Source: Candidatus Manganitrophus morganii | GTDB lineage: Bacteria; Nitrospirota; Nitrospiria; SBBL01; Manganitrophaceae | Assembly (NCBI GenBank): GCA_021651055.1 | Contig: JAJHOH010000001.1 | Span: 3,162,001-3,226,000, forward strand | Direction of reading: 5' to 3' | Length of the DNA stretch: 64,000 nt | Translations under genes and position numbers: made by a program | The notes under the pieces: model-generated | Databases searched by the model: none | What the model was told of the DNA's origin: nothing | Seen by the model: the letters and a program-made list of their open reading frames with translations, nothing else | Shown: one piece after another, positions 43,806-52,239 of the stretch | Layout of the letters: each line of letters begins with the position of its first letter | Numbering within the stretch: the first letter of the stretch is position 1

Positions 43806-46220
43806 ATGTTCAGGAAAGCGCAAAGCGAAACTGGTTGTGATCAGCACGTTCAGTGGTTCCTGGCTTGGCTTCCACAAAAATTACCCTTTACTGCACTCCT
43901 CATTTTTTACTTTCTTCCCATTTTCTCTCAAGCCTTTTTTTTAAATTCGCCATCCCATGCCCAAACCGTGACCTATACTTACGATGAGGCCACAAGCACC
44001 AACGGCATCGGGCGGCTGACCTCCGTGAGCGATACGGCTTCTGGAACGACCAAACTCTATTACGATAGCATGGGGCGGATCAACAAGACGGATAGGGTGA
44101 TCGACACAGTTACATATACCACTCAAACCGGCTATGATCTTGCCGGGCGAACTAAATCTGTGACCTATCCTGATAACGATGTTGTCAATTATAGTTATAA
44201 CGGTCCTTTACTACAGAAAGTTTATAAAGATGCCAGCACCACCTATGTTGAATATCCTGTAAACACCTCCAATGCCTTGGGACAACCTGGTACAGCCACC
44301 TTCGGTAACGGCGTGACGACCACCTATACCTATTCAAACACATCTAATGTTGACTGCCCTCAGCAAAATTTCCGCCTCTGTAAGGTGACAACCATTAAAA
44401 CTGCATCGACTTTTCAAAGTATTAAATACAGCTATGATACGGTCGGCAACATCTCGGCAATCACCGATGCCCTTCCGACCGGCGGGCCGCATACCAACCA
44501 AACCCAAACCTTTGGGTATGATCTGCTCAATCGGCTTACCTCCGCCAATGGACCCTACGGCGCAATTACCTATCATTACGATAAAAATGGTAACATGCTC
44601 TGCAATTCCGCCCTTGGCTCCACTCCCACCTGCGATCCTACTTTGCAGAACTATGCCTCAAATTATACGTATGGTGATCCGGCCCATGCCCATGCGGTGA
44701 CCAGCGCCGCGGGGGTCAATTACACCTATGATGCGAACGGAAACATGACCGGTCGGGGGACGCATGTTTTAGCATATGATCTTGAAAGCCGCCTGAGCTC
44801 TGTGACCATTGGAAGCACAACGACGAGTTTCGTTTATGATGGGAATGGTGCGCGGGTCAAAAAGATCAGCGGGAGTACCTTTATCTATATTGGTAAGCTA
44901 TTCGAATGTGTTTCGCCCTGCAAGCCGAGTGGGGTCTGGACCGGAACCAAACACATCTTCGCCGGGGCAGTGCGCATCGCCAGCAAGCCGATCACCACGA
45001 CGGGTGAAATCTCTTACTACCATCCCGATCATCTCGGAAGCACGTCGGTGGTGACGGACAAGAACGGCGCAAATACCGCTGAATTTGTTTATTATCCTTT
45101 TGGCGATCCTTATATTGATAACGCGGGTGTTCACTATAAATACACCGGACAGGAAAGGGATAACGAAACGGCCTTGTATTTTTACAACGCTCGGTATTAT
45201 GATTCTAGGATAGGAAGATTTATCTCGCCAGATAGTATTGTACAAAGCCGAAGTAATCCTCAGTTCTTGAATAGGTATTCTTATGTGGTTAACAATCCGA
45301 TGAAGTTGATCGATCCTTCGGGTCAAGTAACAACGTGCTCTGGGAGTGGCTGTGGTTGGTATGGAATTCCAAGTCTATTGAATTGTACCTACACTTGTTC
45401 ACCGAAAAAATCCACTCCTGCTCCACCAGTCGTGACCAATAATTCCGCGTCTTTTTATAACGCCTGTGCGAATTATAACTGCGCTCCAGTTCCTCCCCCA
45501 GGTTCAGGCGGCGGGAATGCAGGTAATTCATGCCCCGTAGGTGGGTGCAGTGGTCTGTGGGGAAGTATCACTAACTTAACAAATACATCTGCCACACATG
45601 GGATGATTGTAGGCAATGGAAATATACAGGCCTCCGTTTCGGCAAACACTCCAGGCGGTGTAAAGGAAAAAACAGTATCTGTTACTTTAGGGGGAAGCGC
45701 AGGAGCAGGCAAAGGTGTAACTGGTGGAATATCAGTTAATTTTGGCTGGGATGAAACACAGGGGTGGGTTTCGTCTGCATTCAGTTTTTCAGTTACAGCT
45801 ACTGGAGGTGGTGGCGCTTATGCCGGAGTAGGTGCTTCTGTCTTCCTTGGTGTTGGATCGACTAATGCACCTTCAGTAAGTGGTTTAAATGGACAGACCA
45901 ACGTAGTCGGAACCAATTTTAACACAGGAACGCCTTTTCCACTTCTACCTGGTTCAACTACAAGTTTTGGGGCGGATGTCATTTCCAATGGAAGCGGAAC
46001 CGTCACTGGGAGTCAGTATTCCATCGGTGGATCTTGGGGACCACACCAACCTGTAAATCCTGAAGCATATGTAACGTGGTCACACCCAATTTATCAGACA
46101 GGCTATCAGACTGGCTCTCCAGCTAACACCGGCCCTGATTATGTCACTGGTGGTTCAAATTACGGCTCAGGTTATAATTCTCAAGATGACATTTTTGATT
46201 ATGGAGGAGGTGGGTGGTAA
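43806..46220 (+). CDS. Secreted RHS-repeat protein with core and variable C-terminal domain
   Basis: An 804-residue protein. An N-terminal hydrophobic export signal (about residues 26-55, ending HAQ) is followed by YD repeats that begin at VTYTYDEATSTNGIGRLTSV, exactly where the YD chain of the 36079 protein breaks off. The RHS core (about residues 403-503) has HPDHLGSTSVVTDKNG, FVYYPFGDP, YKYTGQERDNETALYFYNAR and IGRFISPDS, ending with LIDPSG. The ~300-residue tail has a Pro/Cys-rich linker, then Gly-rich beta-type repeats and no recognised nuclease or deaminase motif. Such tails are toxin domains in many RHS proteins; this one is unassigned. Confidence 0.87.
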   Translation: MFRKAQSETGCDQHVQWFLAWLPQKLPFTALLIFYFLPIFSQAFFLNSPSHAQTVTYTYDEATSTNGIGRLTSVSDTASGTTKLYYDSMGRINKTDRVIDTVTYTTQTGYDLAGRTKSVTYPDNDVVNYSYNGPLLQKVYKDASTTYVEYPVNTSNALGQPGTATFGNGVTTTYTYSNTSNVDCPQQNFRLCKVTTIKTASTFQSIKYSYDTVGNISAITDALPTGGPHTNQTQTFGYDLLNRLTSANGPYGAITYHYDKNGNMLCNSALGSTPTCDPTLQNYASNYTYGDPAHAHAVTSAAGVNYTYDANGNMTGRGTHVLAYDLESRLSSVTIGSTTTSFVYDGNGARVKKISGSTFIYIGKLFECVSPCKPSGVWTGTKHIFAGAVRIASKPITTTGEISYYHPDHLGSTSVVTDKNGANTAEFVYYPFGDPYIDNAGVHYKYTGQERDNETALYFYNARYYDSRIGRFISPDSIVQSRSNPQFLNRYSYVVNNPMKLIDPSGQVTTCSGSGCGWYGIPSLLNCTYTCSPKKSTPAPPVVTNNSASFYNACANYNCAPVPPPGSGGGNAGNSCPVGGCSGLWGSITNLTNTSATHGMIVGNGNIQASVSANTPGGVKEKTVSVTLGGSAGAGKGVTGGISVNFGWDETQGWVSSAFSFSVTATGGGGAYAGVGASVFLGVGSTNAPSVSGLNGQTNVVGTNFNTGTPFPLLPGSTTSFGADVISNGSGTVTGSQYSIGGSWGPHQPVNPEAYVTWSHPIYQTGYQTGSPANTGPDYVTGGSNYGSGYNSQDDIFDYGGGGW

Positions 46221-46379
46221 AGCTATTTCTCACTGAAGCACTCGTTTCATTCCGATGATTGATTAATGGGGATTAAACATTTTCCAGAATAGCGGAATCC
46301 TTTGTAATTCACCTCTGACGTGCTAAAAGGATCTGCGGACTCAATTTGGAGCAGCCATATTTCCTCATAATAATTTGAT
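46221..46379. other. Intergenic region after the RHS tail
   Basis: About 160 AT-rich bases with no gene, repeat or clear promoter. Confidence 0.5.
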
Positions 46380-46832
46380 ATGAAGCTATGGCCATCAGAG
46401 TCATTTGAAATCGAGACGTCAATATCACAAGAGGAAATTCTTGAATTCGTCAAATCCAGAGTTGATCCCAAAGAATGGTACGTATTCGATATTTCCAGAA
46501 ACGGATTCACTATTGGCAGAAAGATCGACTATAACAATTCATCTCTTCCCATTGTACAGGGGACATTCCGTCCAGGGAAAACCGGCGTTACTGTTTTAAT
46601 CTGGATGAAACTTTATACGCGGATGATCGTGTTCCTAAGTTTTGGCATTGGTTTTCTCGCCTCCGTAATTCTCTTTTTGATCATAGGATTACTAATCGGG
46701 ATAGTTCCACTTTCACCTTTTCTTCTAGCGCCCTTTGTAATGCTTCTTTATTTATGGGGACTTTTCTTCGGAGGCTTCTGGTTCGAAGTAAGGAAACAAA
46801 AACCAATCTTGCTGGAAATGTTCCGCAGATAA
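46380..46832 (+). CDS. Small two-helix membrane protein, possible immunity factor
   Basis: A 150-residue protein with a soluble N-terminal ~80 residues (SFEIETSISQEEILEFVKSR, WYVFDISRNGFTIGRKIDY) and two hydrophobic helices (about residues 83-104 and 108-130). No family is recognised. It lies directly after the RHS tail, where immunity genes usually sit, and an anti-pore or membrane protector role is inferred only from position and topology. There is no good Shine-Dalgarno before the ATG, which weakens the call. Confidence 0.5.
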   Translation: MKLWPSESFEIETSISQEEILEFVKSRVDPKEWYVFDISRNGFTIGRKIDYNNSSLPIVQGTFRPGKTGVTVLIWMKLYTRMIVFLSFGIGFLASVILFLIIGLLIGIVPLSPFLLAPFVMLLYLWGLFFGGFWFEVRKQKPILLEMFRR

Positions 46833-46862
46833 GTATGAAGCCCTGCCTTCGGAGCTTGCTAA

Positions 46863-46970
46863 CCAGCCGAGCGGAGGTTTGGTGGAGCACCTACGTCATG
46901 GGGTGTAGAAATTGGATACTCAAATTGGTTAGACCCTTTATATGCATTGTCTGGAGCAGAGAATGCGTAA
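46863..46970 (+). pseudogene. Possible decayed coding fragment
   Basis: A short open frame with protein-like content (APTSWGVEIGYSNWLDPLYA) ends at TAA 46968-46970 but has no start. In the next frame upstream there is another plausible stretch (SADKYEALPSELANQPSGG) that ends where this one begins, as if joined by a frameshift. Together they would form a ~55-residue remnant of a lost gene between the membrane gene and 47039. Confidence 0.25.
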
Positions 46971-47038
46971 GTGGTATATCCAAATGGATGAAACGAAGAT
47001 TCTTAAAAGGAAAATACAGAGTTGGAGAACTATAGATA

Positions 47039-47638
47039 ATGAAGAGGAGTACTTTCGTCGTCGGTTCAGTGGTTGTTTGGCTTATATTAAGCTGTTTGAC
47101 AGCTTTTTCGGCCACAGACTTGTCCGACTCAGCCAGTAACCTTGCGGAGAACGTCATATCCAAATTGGTAGCTGGCGATTTCCAAGAAGCCGTTGCTCAG
47201 ATCCATGAACCAGCCACCTATGACGGACAACGAGCCGCCGAGGATCGGCGCAGCCTTACAAACGACCTTGACCTTCTATTCAAGGAGTTCGGGAATCCCT
47301 CTTCGCCGAAGTTGGCTCAGTCCATTGTGGCCCTGCACGGGATAGAGATTGCAGGAGGAGACGTGCCATACTGGAAGTCGCTTCCAAACCGTGGTGTTGC
47401 CTCAGCGGCGACGTATTTGGTAAATTTCTCAAAAGTTGGCCCAGGTGTGATCGTGATTACTCTTACCCGGGTATCTGGAATGTGGGAGCTCCGCTCAATC
47501 GCTCTCGGAATCGAGCAAAATCGTCCAAACTCGAGGAAGAACATGCTGCATATTGGACGTTCGTTTTTTCTTCAACAGGATCCATCTATGCACAACGACG
47601 AGATTGACCGTGTACTCAACGCGATGTTCGGATCTTGA
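47039..47638 (+). CDS. Secreted protein of unknown function
   Basis: A 199-residue exported protein with a signal peptide (VVVWLILSCLTAFS, about residues 10-24) and a soluble domain. The first part, ASNLAENVISKLVAGDFQEA, resembles the helix in DUF3887/NTF2-like folds, followed by beta strands such as VIVITLTRVSGMWELRSIAL. The domain call is tentative. It is the last gene of the AT-rich island. Confidence 0.6.
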   Translation: MKRSTFVVGSVVVWLILSCLTAFSATDLSDSASNLAENVISKLVAGDFQEAVAQIHEPATYDGQRAAEDRRSLTNDLDLLFKEFGNPSSPKLAQSIVALHGIEIAGGDVPYWKSLPNRGVASAATYLVNFSKVGPGVIVITLTRVSGMWELRSIALGIEQNRPNSRKNMLHIGRSFFLQQDPSMHNDEIDRVLNAMFGS

Positions 47639-47823
47639 GTGGATTAGGTCATCATTAACAAGGCCTGTAATTCTGTATCCTGTCGCATTGTTGCAGCGGA
47701 CTTTCTCACCAGCTTAACTCGATATGAGAGGAGTCTTCCGGGTGAAGTTTTGATTCATGGCTTTTACTCATGGAGCAGTAAACTAGACCACCGCGTTTTC
47801 CCCTTCTATATTCTTTTCCCGAT
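47639..47823. other. Intergenic region before the T2SS promoter
   Basis: About 185 bases without a gene; base composition returns towards that of the GC-rich chromosome downstream. No repeat is recognised. Confidence 0.5.
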
Positions 47824-47851
47824 TTGACATTGCCGTCAAATTCCTTATAAT
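47824..47851 (+). promoter_or_regulatory. Sigma70-type promoter of the type II secretion operon
   Basis: A perfect TTGACA (47824-47829) and perfect TATAAT (47846-47851) are separated by 16 bases and lie 33 bases before the gspC ATG, behind an AAAGGA ribosome site. Confidence 0.75.
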
Positions 47852-47884
47852 AGATAAGAAATTCCATTTCTTATAAAGGATTCC

Positions 47885-48793
47885 ATGTTCAAATCCTATT
47901 TTTGGGTGTTGCATCTGGCGATGATTGCGGCCGGGGCTTATTTTATCGCCGATATGGCGAATGTCGCCATCGGCTCCCGCCTGGAGGCGTCGATCGCCCC
48001 CCGAAGCGCCGGAAATCCCGGCGGTGTTCCCGCGGCCGCATCGAAAGGGACCTTCCGCGACTACAACCCCATCGTCGAAGGAAATATCTTCAACTCCAAA
48101 ATGCGGGGAAAACAGCCGGAAGTCGCGGGGCCGAACGCGGATCCGTCGTTTCCGGCGATGTCGGCCCCCAGAGTTCCCCTCAATCAAACCCTCCTCGGAA
48201 CGATGGTCGGAAGCGACGAGGAATCGTACGCGGTGATCGAAGACACCAAGACCCGCGAACAGCTCCTCTATCGGATCGGCGATGTTGTGGGTGAAGACGG
48301 CCGGATCGCGAAGATCAGCCGGAATAAAGTGGTGGTCCTCCGGGGGGGCGAAGAGGAGATCTTGGAGGTATCGCTCTTCCCGGAAGAGAACAAACCGGCC
48401 GGGCACGCCACGCCGACCGTGTTGACCCCGACCACGCTGTCCACCCCCGGAGCCAACATCCGGCAAGCCGGAAAAAATAGCTGGGTGGTCGATCGCCGCG
48501 AGATTGAAAATGCCGTCAACAATCTTCCCCAGCTCTTGACCAAGGCGCGGATCGTTCCGAATTTCAGCGAGGGCAAACCGGACGGGTTCCGTATCTTCGC
48601 CATCACGGAGGATTCCCTCTACGCCAAGATCGGACTGCAAAACGGCGACATCCTCCACCGGGTCAACGGGATTGAAGTGAAAGACCCCCAAAACTTCCTC
48701 AAGGTCTTTGAGCAACTCAAAGATGAGAACGCCATTAACGTCGACCTGGTTCGAAACAACCAAAGGGAGACATTCAGCTACGAAGTCCGATAG
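47885..48793 (+). CDS. gspC: Type II secretion system protein GspC
   Basis: A 302-residue inner-membrane protein, the link between the inner-membrane platform and the secretin. One N-terminal helix (FWVLHLAMIAAGAYFIADM), a Pro/Ala linker, an HR domain (about residues 55-150; NQTLLGTMVGSDEESYAVIE) and a C-terminal PDZ-like domain (about 205-300; FRIFAITEDSLYAKIGLQNG) are all visible. It starts at the first ATG after the promoter. Confidence 0.9.
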   Translation: MFKSYFWVLHLAMIAAGAYFIADMANVAIGSRLEASIAPRSAGNPGGVPAAASKGTFRDYNPIVEGNIFNSKMRGKQPEVAGPNADPSFPAMSAPRVPLNQTLLGTMVGSDEESYAVIEDTKTREQLLYRIGDVVGEDGRIAKISRNKVVVLRGGEEEILEVSLFPEENKPAGHATPTVLTPTTLSTPGANIRQAGKNSWVVDRREIENAVNNLPQLLTKARIVPNFSEGKPDGFRIFAITEDSLYAKIGLQNGDILHRVNGIEVKDPQNFLKVFEQLKDENAINVDLVRNNQRETFSYEVR

Positions 48794-48802
48794 GAAAGGT
48801 TT

Positions 48803-50296
48803 ATGAAGAGACGCCTTGCGGCCTGTCCCCGAGCGGTCCTCTCGGGGATCTGTCTTGTGCTCTGGATGATTGTTGCGATTGGAATCGAGGCCCCTTCTCC
48901 CCTTCGCGCTCAAGCGCCAGAAGCCCCGGCCCCGGAAAAAGAACGCCCCGCTCCGAAAGAAAAGCTCATCACCCTCGATTTCAACAATGTCGATCTTCCC
49001 GTCTTTGTTAAGTTCGTCAGCGAGCTGACCGGAAGGAATTTCGTCATCGACGAGCGGGTGAGGGGAAAGGTGACGATCTTCTCCCCGTCGAAAGTGGCGG
49101 TGGACCACGTTTACGATCTCTTCCTCTCGGTCTTGGAGCTCAAAGGTTTCAGCGTCGTCCAGAGCGGGCCGGTTTATCAGATCGTGCCGGTCGCCGAGGT
49201 CCCCCCCGATCGATCGGTCCATGTCTACACGCTGGAGAACACCCAGGCCGAAGAAGTGGCGAAGGTGCTGCTGGGACTCGTGGCAAGGACGGCGGGCCCG
49301 GCGCGCCGGGGAACGTCGCGGCCGACGGGGGAGCTGACCGGGACGGTCCAGATCCTCGCCGATAAAACCACCAACAGCCTCATCATCACCGCGACCGACG
49401 AGGACTACGAGGTCCTCAAAGCGGTAATCCAGAAGCTCGATATGAAGCGGCGGCAGGTCTATGTCGAAGCGGTGGTCCTGGAGATGGCGGCCGACAAATT
49501 CAGGGAGCTCGGGACCGATCTCGGCGCCGTCTTCGGATACACGACCGACAGCGGAGATGTGGCGGCGATCGGCGGGTTCAACCAGAACCCGAACGACCTG
49601 ATCGAGCTGGCGCGGGTGCCGGGGGTGGAGGTCGGGACGGTCAACATTCGCGCGCTGCTGCGGGCGCTGCAATCGAATACCGACGTGAACATTTTGTCCA
49701 CGCCCCAGATCTTGACGAGCGATAACCAAAAGGCCGAGATCGTCGTCGCTCAAAACGTCCCCTTCCCGGGGGCGCAGAGCCAGACCGTCGGCGGAAATGT
49801 CCAAACGACGATCGAGCGGAGGGACGTCGGGATCATCCTCCGGCTGACCCCGCAGGTGCTGGAAAACAACCTGGTGAAACTCGACGTCTACCAAGAGATC
49901 TCGTCTGTCGTCGATACGGCGCAGACCGTCGGCACGATCGTCCTCGGTCCGACCACCAACAAGCGGTCGGCGAACACCACCGTCATCGTCCACGACGCGC
50001 AGACCGTCGTCATCGGAGGGCTGATCCGGGACAACGTCGTCGTCACGCAGCGAAAGATCCCGCTCTTGGGGGATATCCCGCTTTTGGGTTGGTTTTTCAA
50101 GTTTCAATCGCGGCGGTTTGAGAAGACGAATCTCTTGATCTTTCTTACCCCGCACCTGGTCCGCGAGTCGGAAGATCTCGACACGATCCGGGGGAGAAAG
50201 GTCGGGGGGGCCAGGACATTCCTCGATGAAAACCGTTTAGGACAGCGGGAGCACCGCGAGGAATTATTTAATCAAATGATCAACCTCCCCAGGTAA
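48803..50296 (+). CDS. gspD: Type II secretion outer-membrane secretin GspD
   Basis: A 497-residue secretin, short for the family. A signal peptide ends near residue 36. The N0 domain (about 50-120; LITLDFNNVDLPVFVKFVSE) is followed by a single secretin N domain (about 135-215; VHVYTLENTQAEEVAKVLLG) instead of the usual three, and a secretin pore domain (about 230-455) with VIGGLIRDN and IPLLGDIPLLGWFF. Reduced N domains suggest a shorter periplasmic vestibule. No pilotin gene is visible in the operon. It should be the exit channel for substrates of this operon. Confidence 0.92.
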   Translation: MKRRLAACPRAVLSGICLVLWMIVAIGIEAPSPLRAQAPEAPAPEKERPAPKEKLITLDFNNVDLPVFVKFVSELTGRNFVIDERVRGKVTIFSPSKVAVDHVYDLFLSVLELKGFSVVQSGPVYQIVPVAEVPPDRSVHVYTLENTQAEEVAKVLLGLVARTAGPARRGTSRPTGELTGTVQILADKTTNSLIITATDEDYEVLKAVIQKLDMKRRQVYVEAVVLEMAADKFRELGTDLGAVFGYTTDSGDVAAIGGFNQNPNDLIELARVPGVEVGTVNIRALLRALQSNTDVNILSTPQILTSDNQKAEIVVAQNVPFPGAQSQTVGGNVQTTIERRDVGIILRLTPQVLENNLVKLDVYQEISSVVDTAQTVGTIVLGPTTNKRSANTTVIVHDAQTVVIGGLIRDNVVVTQRKIPLLGDIPLLGWFFKFQSRRFEKTNLLIFLTPHLVRESEDLDTIRGRKVGGARTFLDENRLGQREHREELFNQMINLPR

Positions 50297-50372
50297 ACGG
50301 AGAAGCGTTATTCGTTAAACGTTAACCGTTAAGCGTTGAAACCGAATAACGAATAACGATTAACAAAGAACG
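50297..50372. repeat. Palindromic repeat in gspD-gspE spacer
   Basis: GTTATTCGTTAAACGTTAAC-like and GAATAACGAATAACGATTAA arms pair imperfectly. This element differs in base composition from the GGCGTGAAGCG family but has the same layout and follows the gspD stop. Confidence 0.5.
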
Positions 50373-50383
50373 GATAGCGAATC

Positions 50384-52096
50384 ATGGCACAACCGAAACG
50401 CCCGCTCATCGGGCAGATTTTGATCGAAAAACATGGGTTGACCCCCGCGCAGCTCGAAGAGGGACTTCACCTTCAGAAGGAGCAGGGGGGAAAGATCGGA
50501 GAGATCCTGGTCCGGTTGAAGGCCCTCACCGAAGACGCCGTCCTGGAGGCCCTCTCCCAACAATGGCAGTTGCCCTACCGCGCCTCCCTCGACCCCAAAG
50601 AAATCGATCTCCCTCTTTCCGAGAAGGTTCCGATCTCCTTCGCGAAGCGTTACGAACTGCTCCCCTTCAAGCGGGCGGGAAGGGTCGTTCAGGTCGCCGC
50701 TTCGAATCCGCTCCACCTCTCTCCTCTCGACGACCTGCGGCTGCTTTTGGGGGAGCCGATCGAGGTGGTCGCCGTTCCCTCGCGGGTGGTCGTCAGCAGC
50801 ATCAACTACGTCTATGAGCGGGCCACCGCCGGCGCAGAGCAGGCGATCTCCGATCTGGCCGAGGGGGAGAGCCTGAGCGCCTTGGCGGAAGAGCTGGCGG
50901 AGCCGGAGGACCTCCTCGACGCGAGCGATGAAGCGCCGATGATCCGCCTGGTCAACTCCGTTCTCTTTCAGGCGGTGCAGCAGCGCGCCTCCGACATCCA
51001 TTTCGAGCCGTTCGAGAAGGAGATCGCCATCCGCTACCGGATCGACGGGGTTCTCTACAACATCCTCGCGCCGCCGAAGCGGCTGCAGTCGTCGCTGATC
51101 TCTCGGATCAAGATCATGGCCGGGATGAACATCGCCGAGAAGCGGCTGCCGCAGGACGGGCGGATCGGGCTGAAGATCGGGGGCCGGGAGATCGACATCC
51201 GCGTCTCCGACGTTCCGACGGCGCACGGCGAGCGGCTGGTCCTTCGTCTTCTTGATAAGACGAGCATCCTGCTGAACCTGGAAGATATCGGCCTCTCTCC
51301 CAGTGGGCTGGCGACGATGGACCAGTTAATCCAGATGGCCCACGGGATCATCCTCGTGACCGGACCGACCGGGAGTGGCAAGACGACGACCCTTTATGCC
51401 GGGCTCAGCAAAATCAACTCACCCGACAAAAACATCATCACGATCGAAGACCCGATCGAATATCAGCTCAAGGGGATCGGGCAGATCCAGGTGAATCCGA
51501 AGATCCAGCTCACCTTTGCCAGCGGGCTTCGATCGATCCTCCGGCAAGACCCCGATGTCATCATGGTGGGGGAAATCCGCGACACCGAAACCGCCGAAAT
51601 CGCCATCCAAGCCTCGCTCACCGGCCATCTCGTCTTCTCGACCCTTCACACCAACGATTCGGCCGGCGCGATCACCCGTCTTCTCGACATGGGGATCGAG
51701 CCGTTCCTCGTCTCCTCCTCGGTCGTCGCGATCGTCGCGCAGCGGCTGGTCCGGCAGATCTGTCCCGAGTGCCGCGTCTCCTACCGCCCCACCCCCGAGG
51801 AATTGGGAAAACTCGGAATCAAACAGGCTCCGCCCAACCTGATCTTCTATCGGGGAAAGGGGTGCGCCCACTGCATCAACACCGGTTACCGCGGCCGGTC
51901 CGGCATCTACGAGATCTTCGTCCTCGACGACGAGATTCGAAACCTGATTCTCTCCAAAGTCGATTCATCCCGGATCAAAGCGAAGGCGGTCGGCAAGGGG
52001 ATGCTGACTTTAAGGGAGGACGGCGCGCGGAGAATCCTGTCCGGGATGACGACGACGGAAGAGGTGCTTCGGGTGACGCAGGAGGAAATCTTTTAG
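50384..52096 (+). CDS. gspE: Type II secretion ATPase GspE
   Basis: A 570-residue secretion ATPase that powers pseudopilus assembly. Two N-terminal domains (about residues 1-150; GQILIEKHGLTPAQLEEGL) are followed by the N2/RecA-like core with DIHFEPFEKEIAIRYRIDG, Walker A GPTGSGKTTTLYAGL (about residue 326), the Asp box TIEDPIEY, Walker B QDPDVIMVGEIRDTETAEIA and the His box STLHTNDSAGAITRLLDMG. The tetracysteine zinc element CPEC...CAHC is present near residue 465-500. Length is normal. Confidence 0.96.
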   Translation: MAQPKRPLIGQILIEKHGLTPAQLEEGLHLQKEQGGKIGEILVRLKALTEDAVLEALSQQWQLPYRASLDPKEIDLPLSEKVPISFAKRYELLPFKRAGRVVQVAASNPLHLSPLDDLRLLLGEPIEVVAVPSRVVVSSINYVYERATAGAEQAISDLAEGESLSALAEELAEPEDLLDASDEAPMIRLVNSVLFQAVQQRASDIHFEPFEKEIAIRYRIDGVLYNILAPPKRLQSSLISRIKIMAGMNIAEKRLPQDGRIGLKIGGREIDIRVSDVPTAHGERLVLRLLDKTSILLNLEDIGLSPSGLATMDQLIQMAHGIILVTGPTGSGKTTTLYAGLSKINSPDKNIITIEDPIEYQLKGIGQIQVNPKIQLTFASGLRSILRQDPDVIMVGEIRDTETAEIAIQASLTGHLVFSTLHTNDSAGAITRLLDMGIEPFLVSSSVVAIVAQRLVRQICPECRVSYRPTPEELGKLGIKQAPPNLIFYRGKGCAHCINTGYRGRSGIYEIFVLDDEIRNLILSKVDSSRIKAKAVGKGMLTLREDGARRILSGMTTTEEVLRVTQEEIF

Positions 52097-52219
52097 CAGG
52101 CTGCTGAAAAAGTCCATCTGCTGCGTTCTCGGTCTTTCGGAAATCCTCACGTACAGTAGAGTACGTTCCGGTTTCCTCTTTCCCTGCGGCCTTGCATATG
52201 GAGCTTTTTGAGCAGCCTG
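52097..52219. repeat. CAGGCTGCTGAAAAAG inverted repeat
   Basis: CAGGCTGCTGAAAAAG at the left end pairs with CTTTTTGAGCAGCCTG at the right end with one mismatch, and inner arms (TCCAT/ATGGA, GTAC/GTAC) continue the hairpin. It fills the gap between gspE and gspF and starts right at the gspE stop. Confidence 0.75.
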
Positions 52220-52239
52220 AATGGGTTGGATCTTAAAAA

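Noticed and set aside
47783-50155. Long minus-strand open frame antisense to gspC-gspD
   Set aside because: Arg/Asp-rich low-complexity product typical of antisense frames in GC-rich genes; the plus strand encodes well-defined GspC and GspD.
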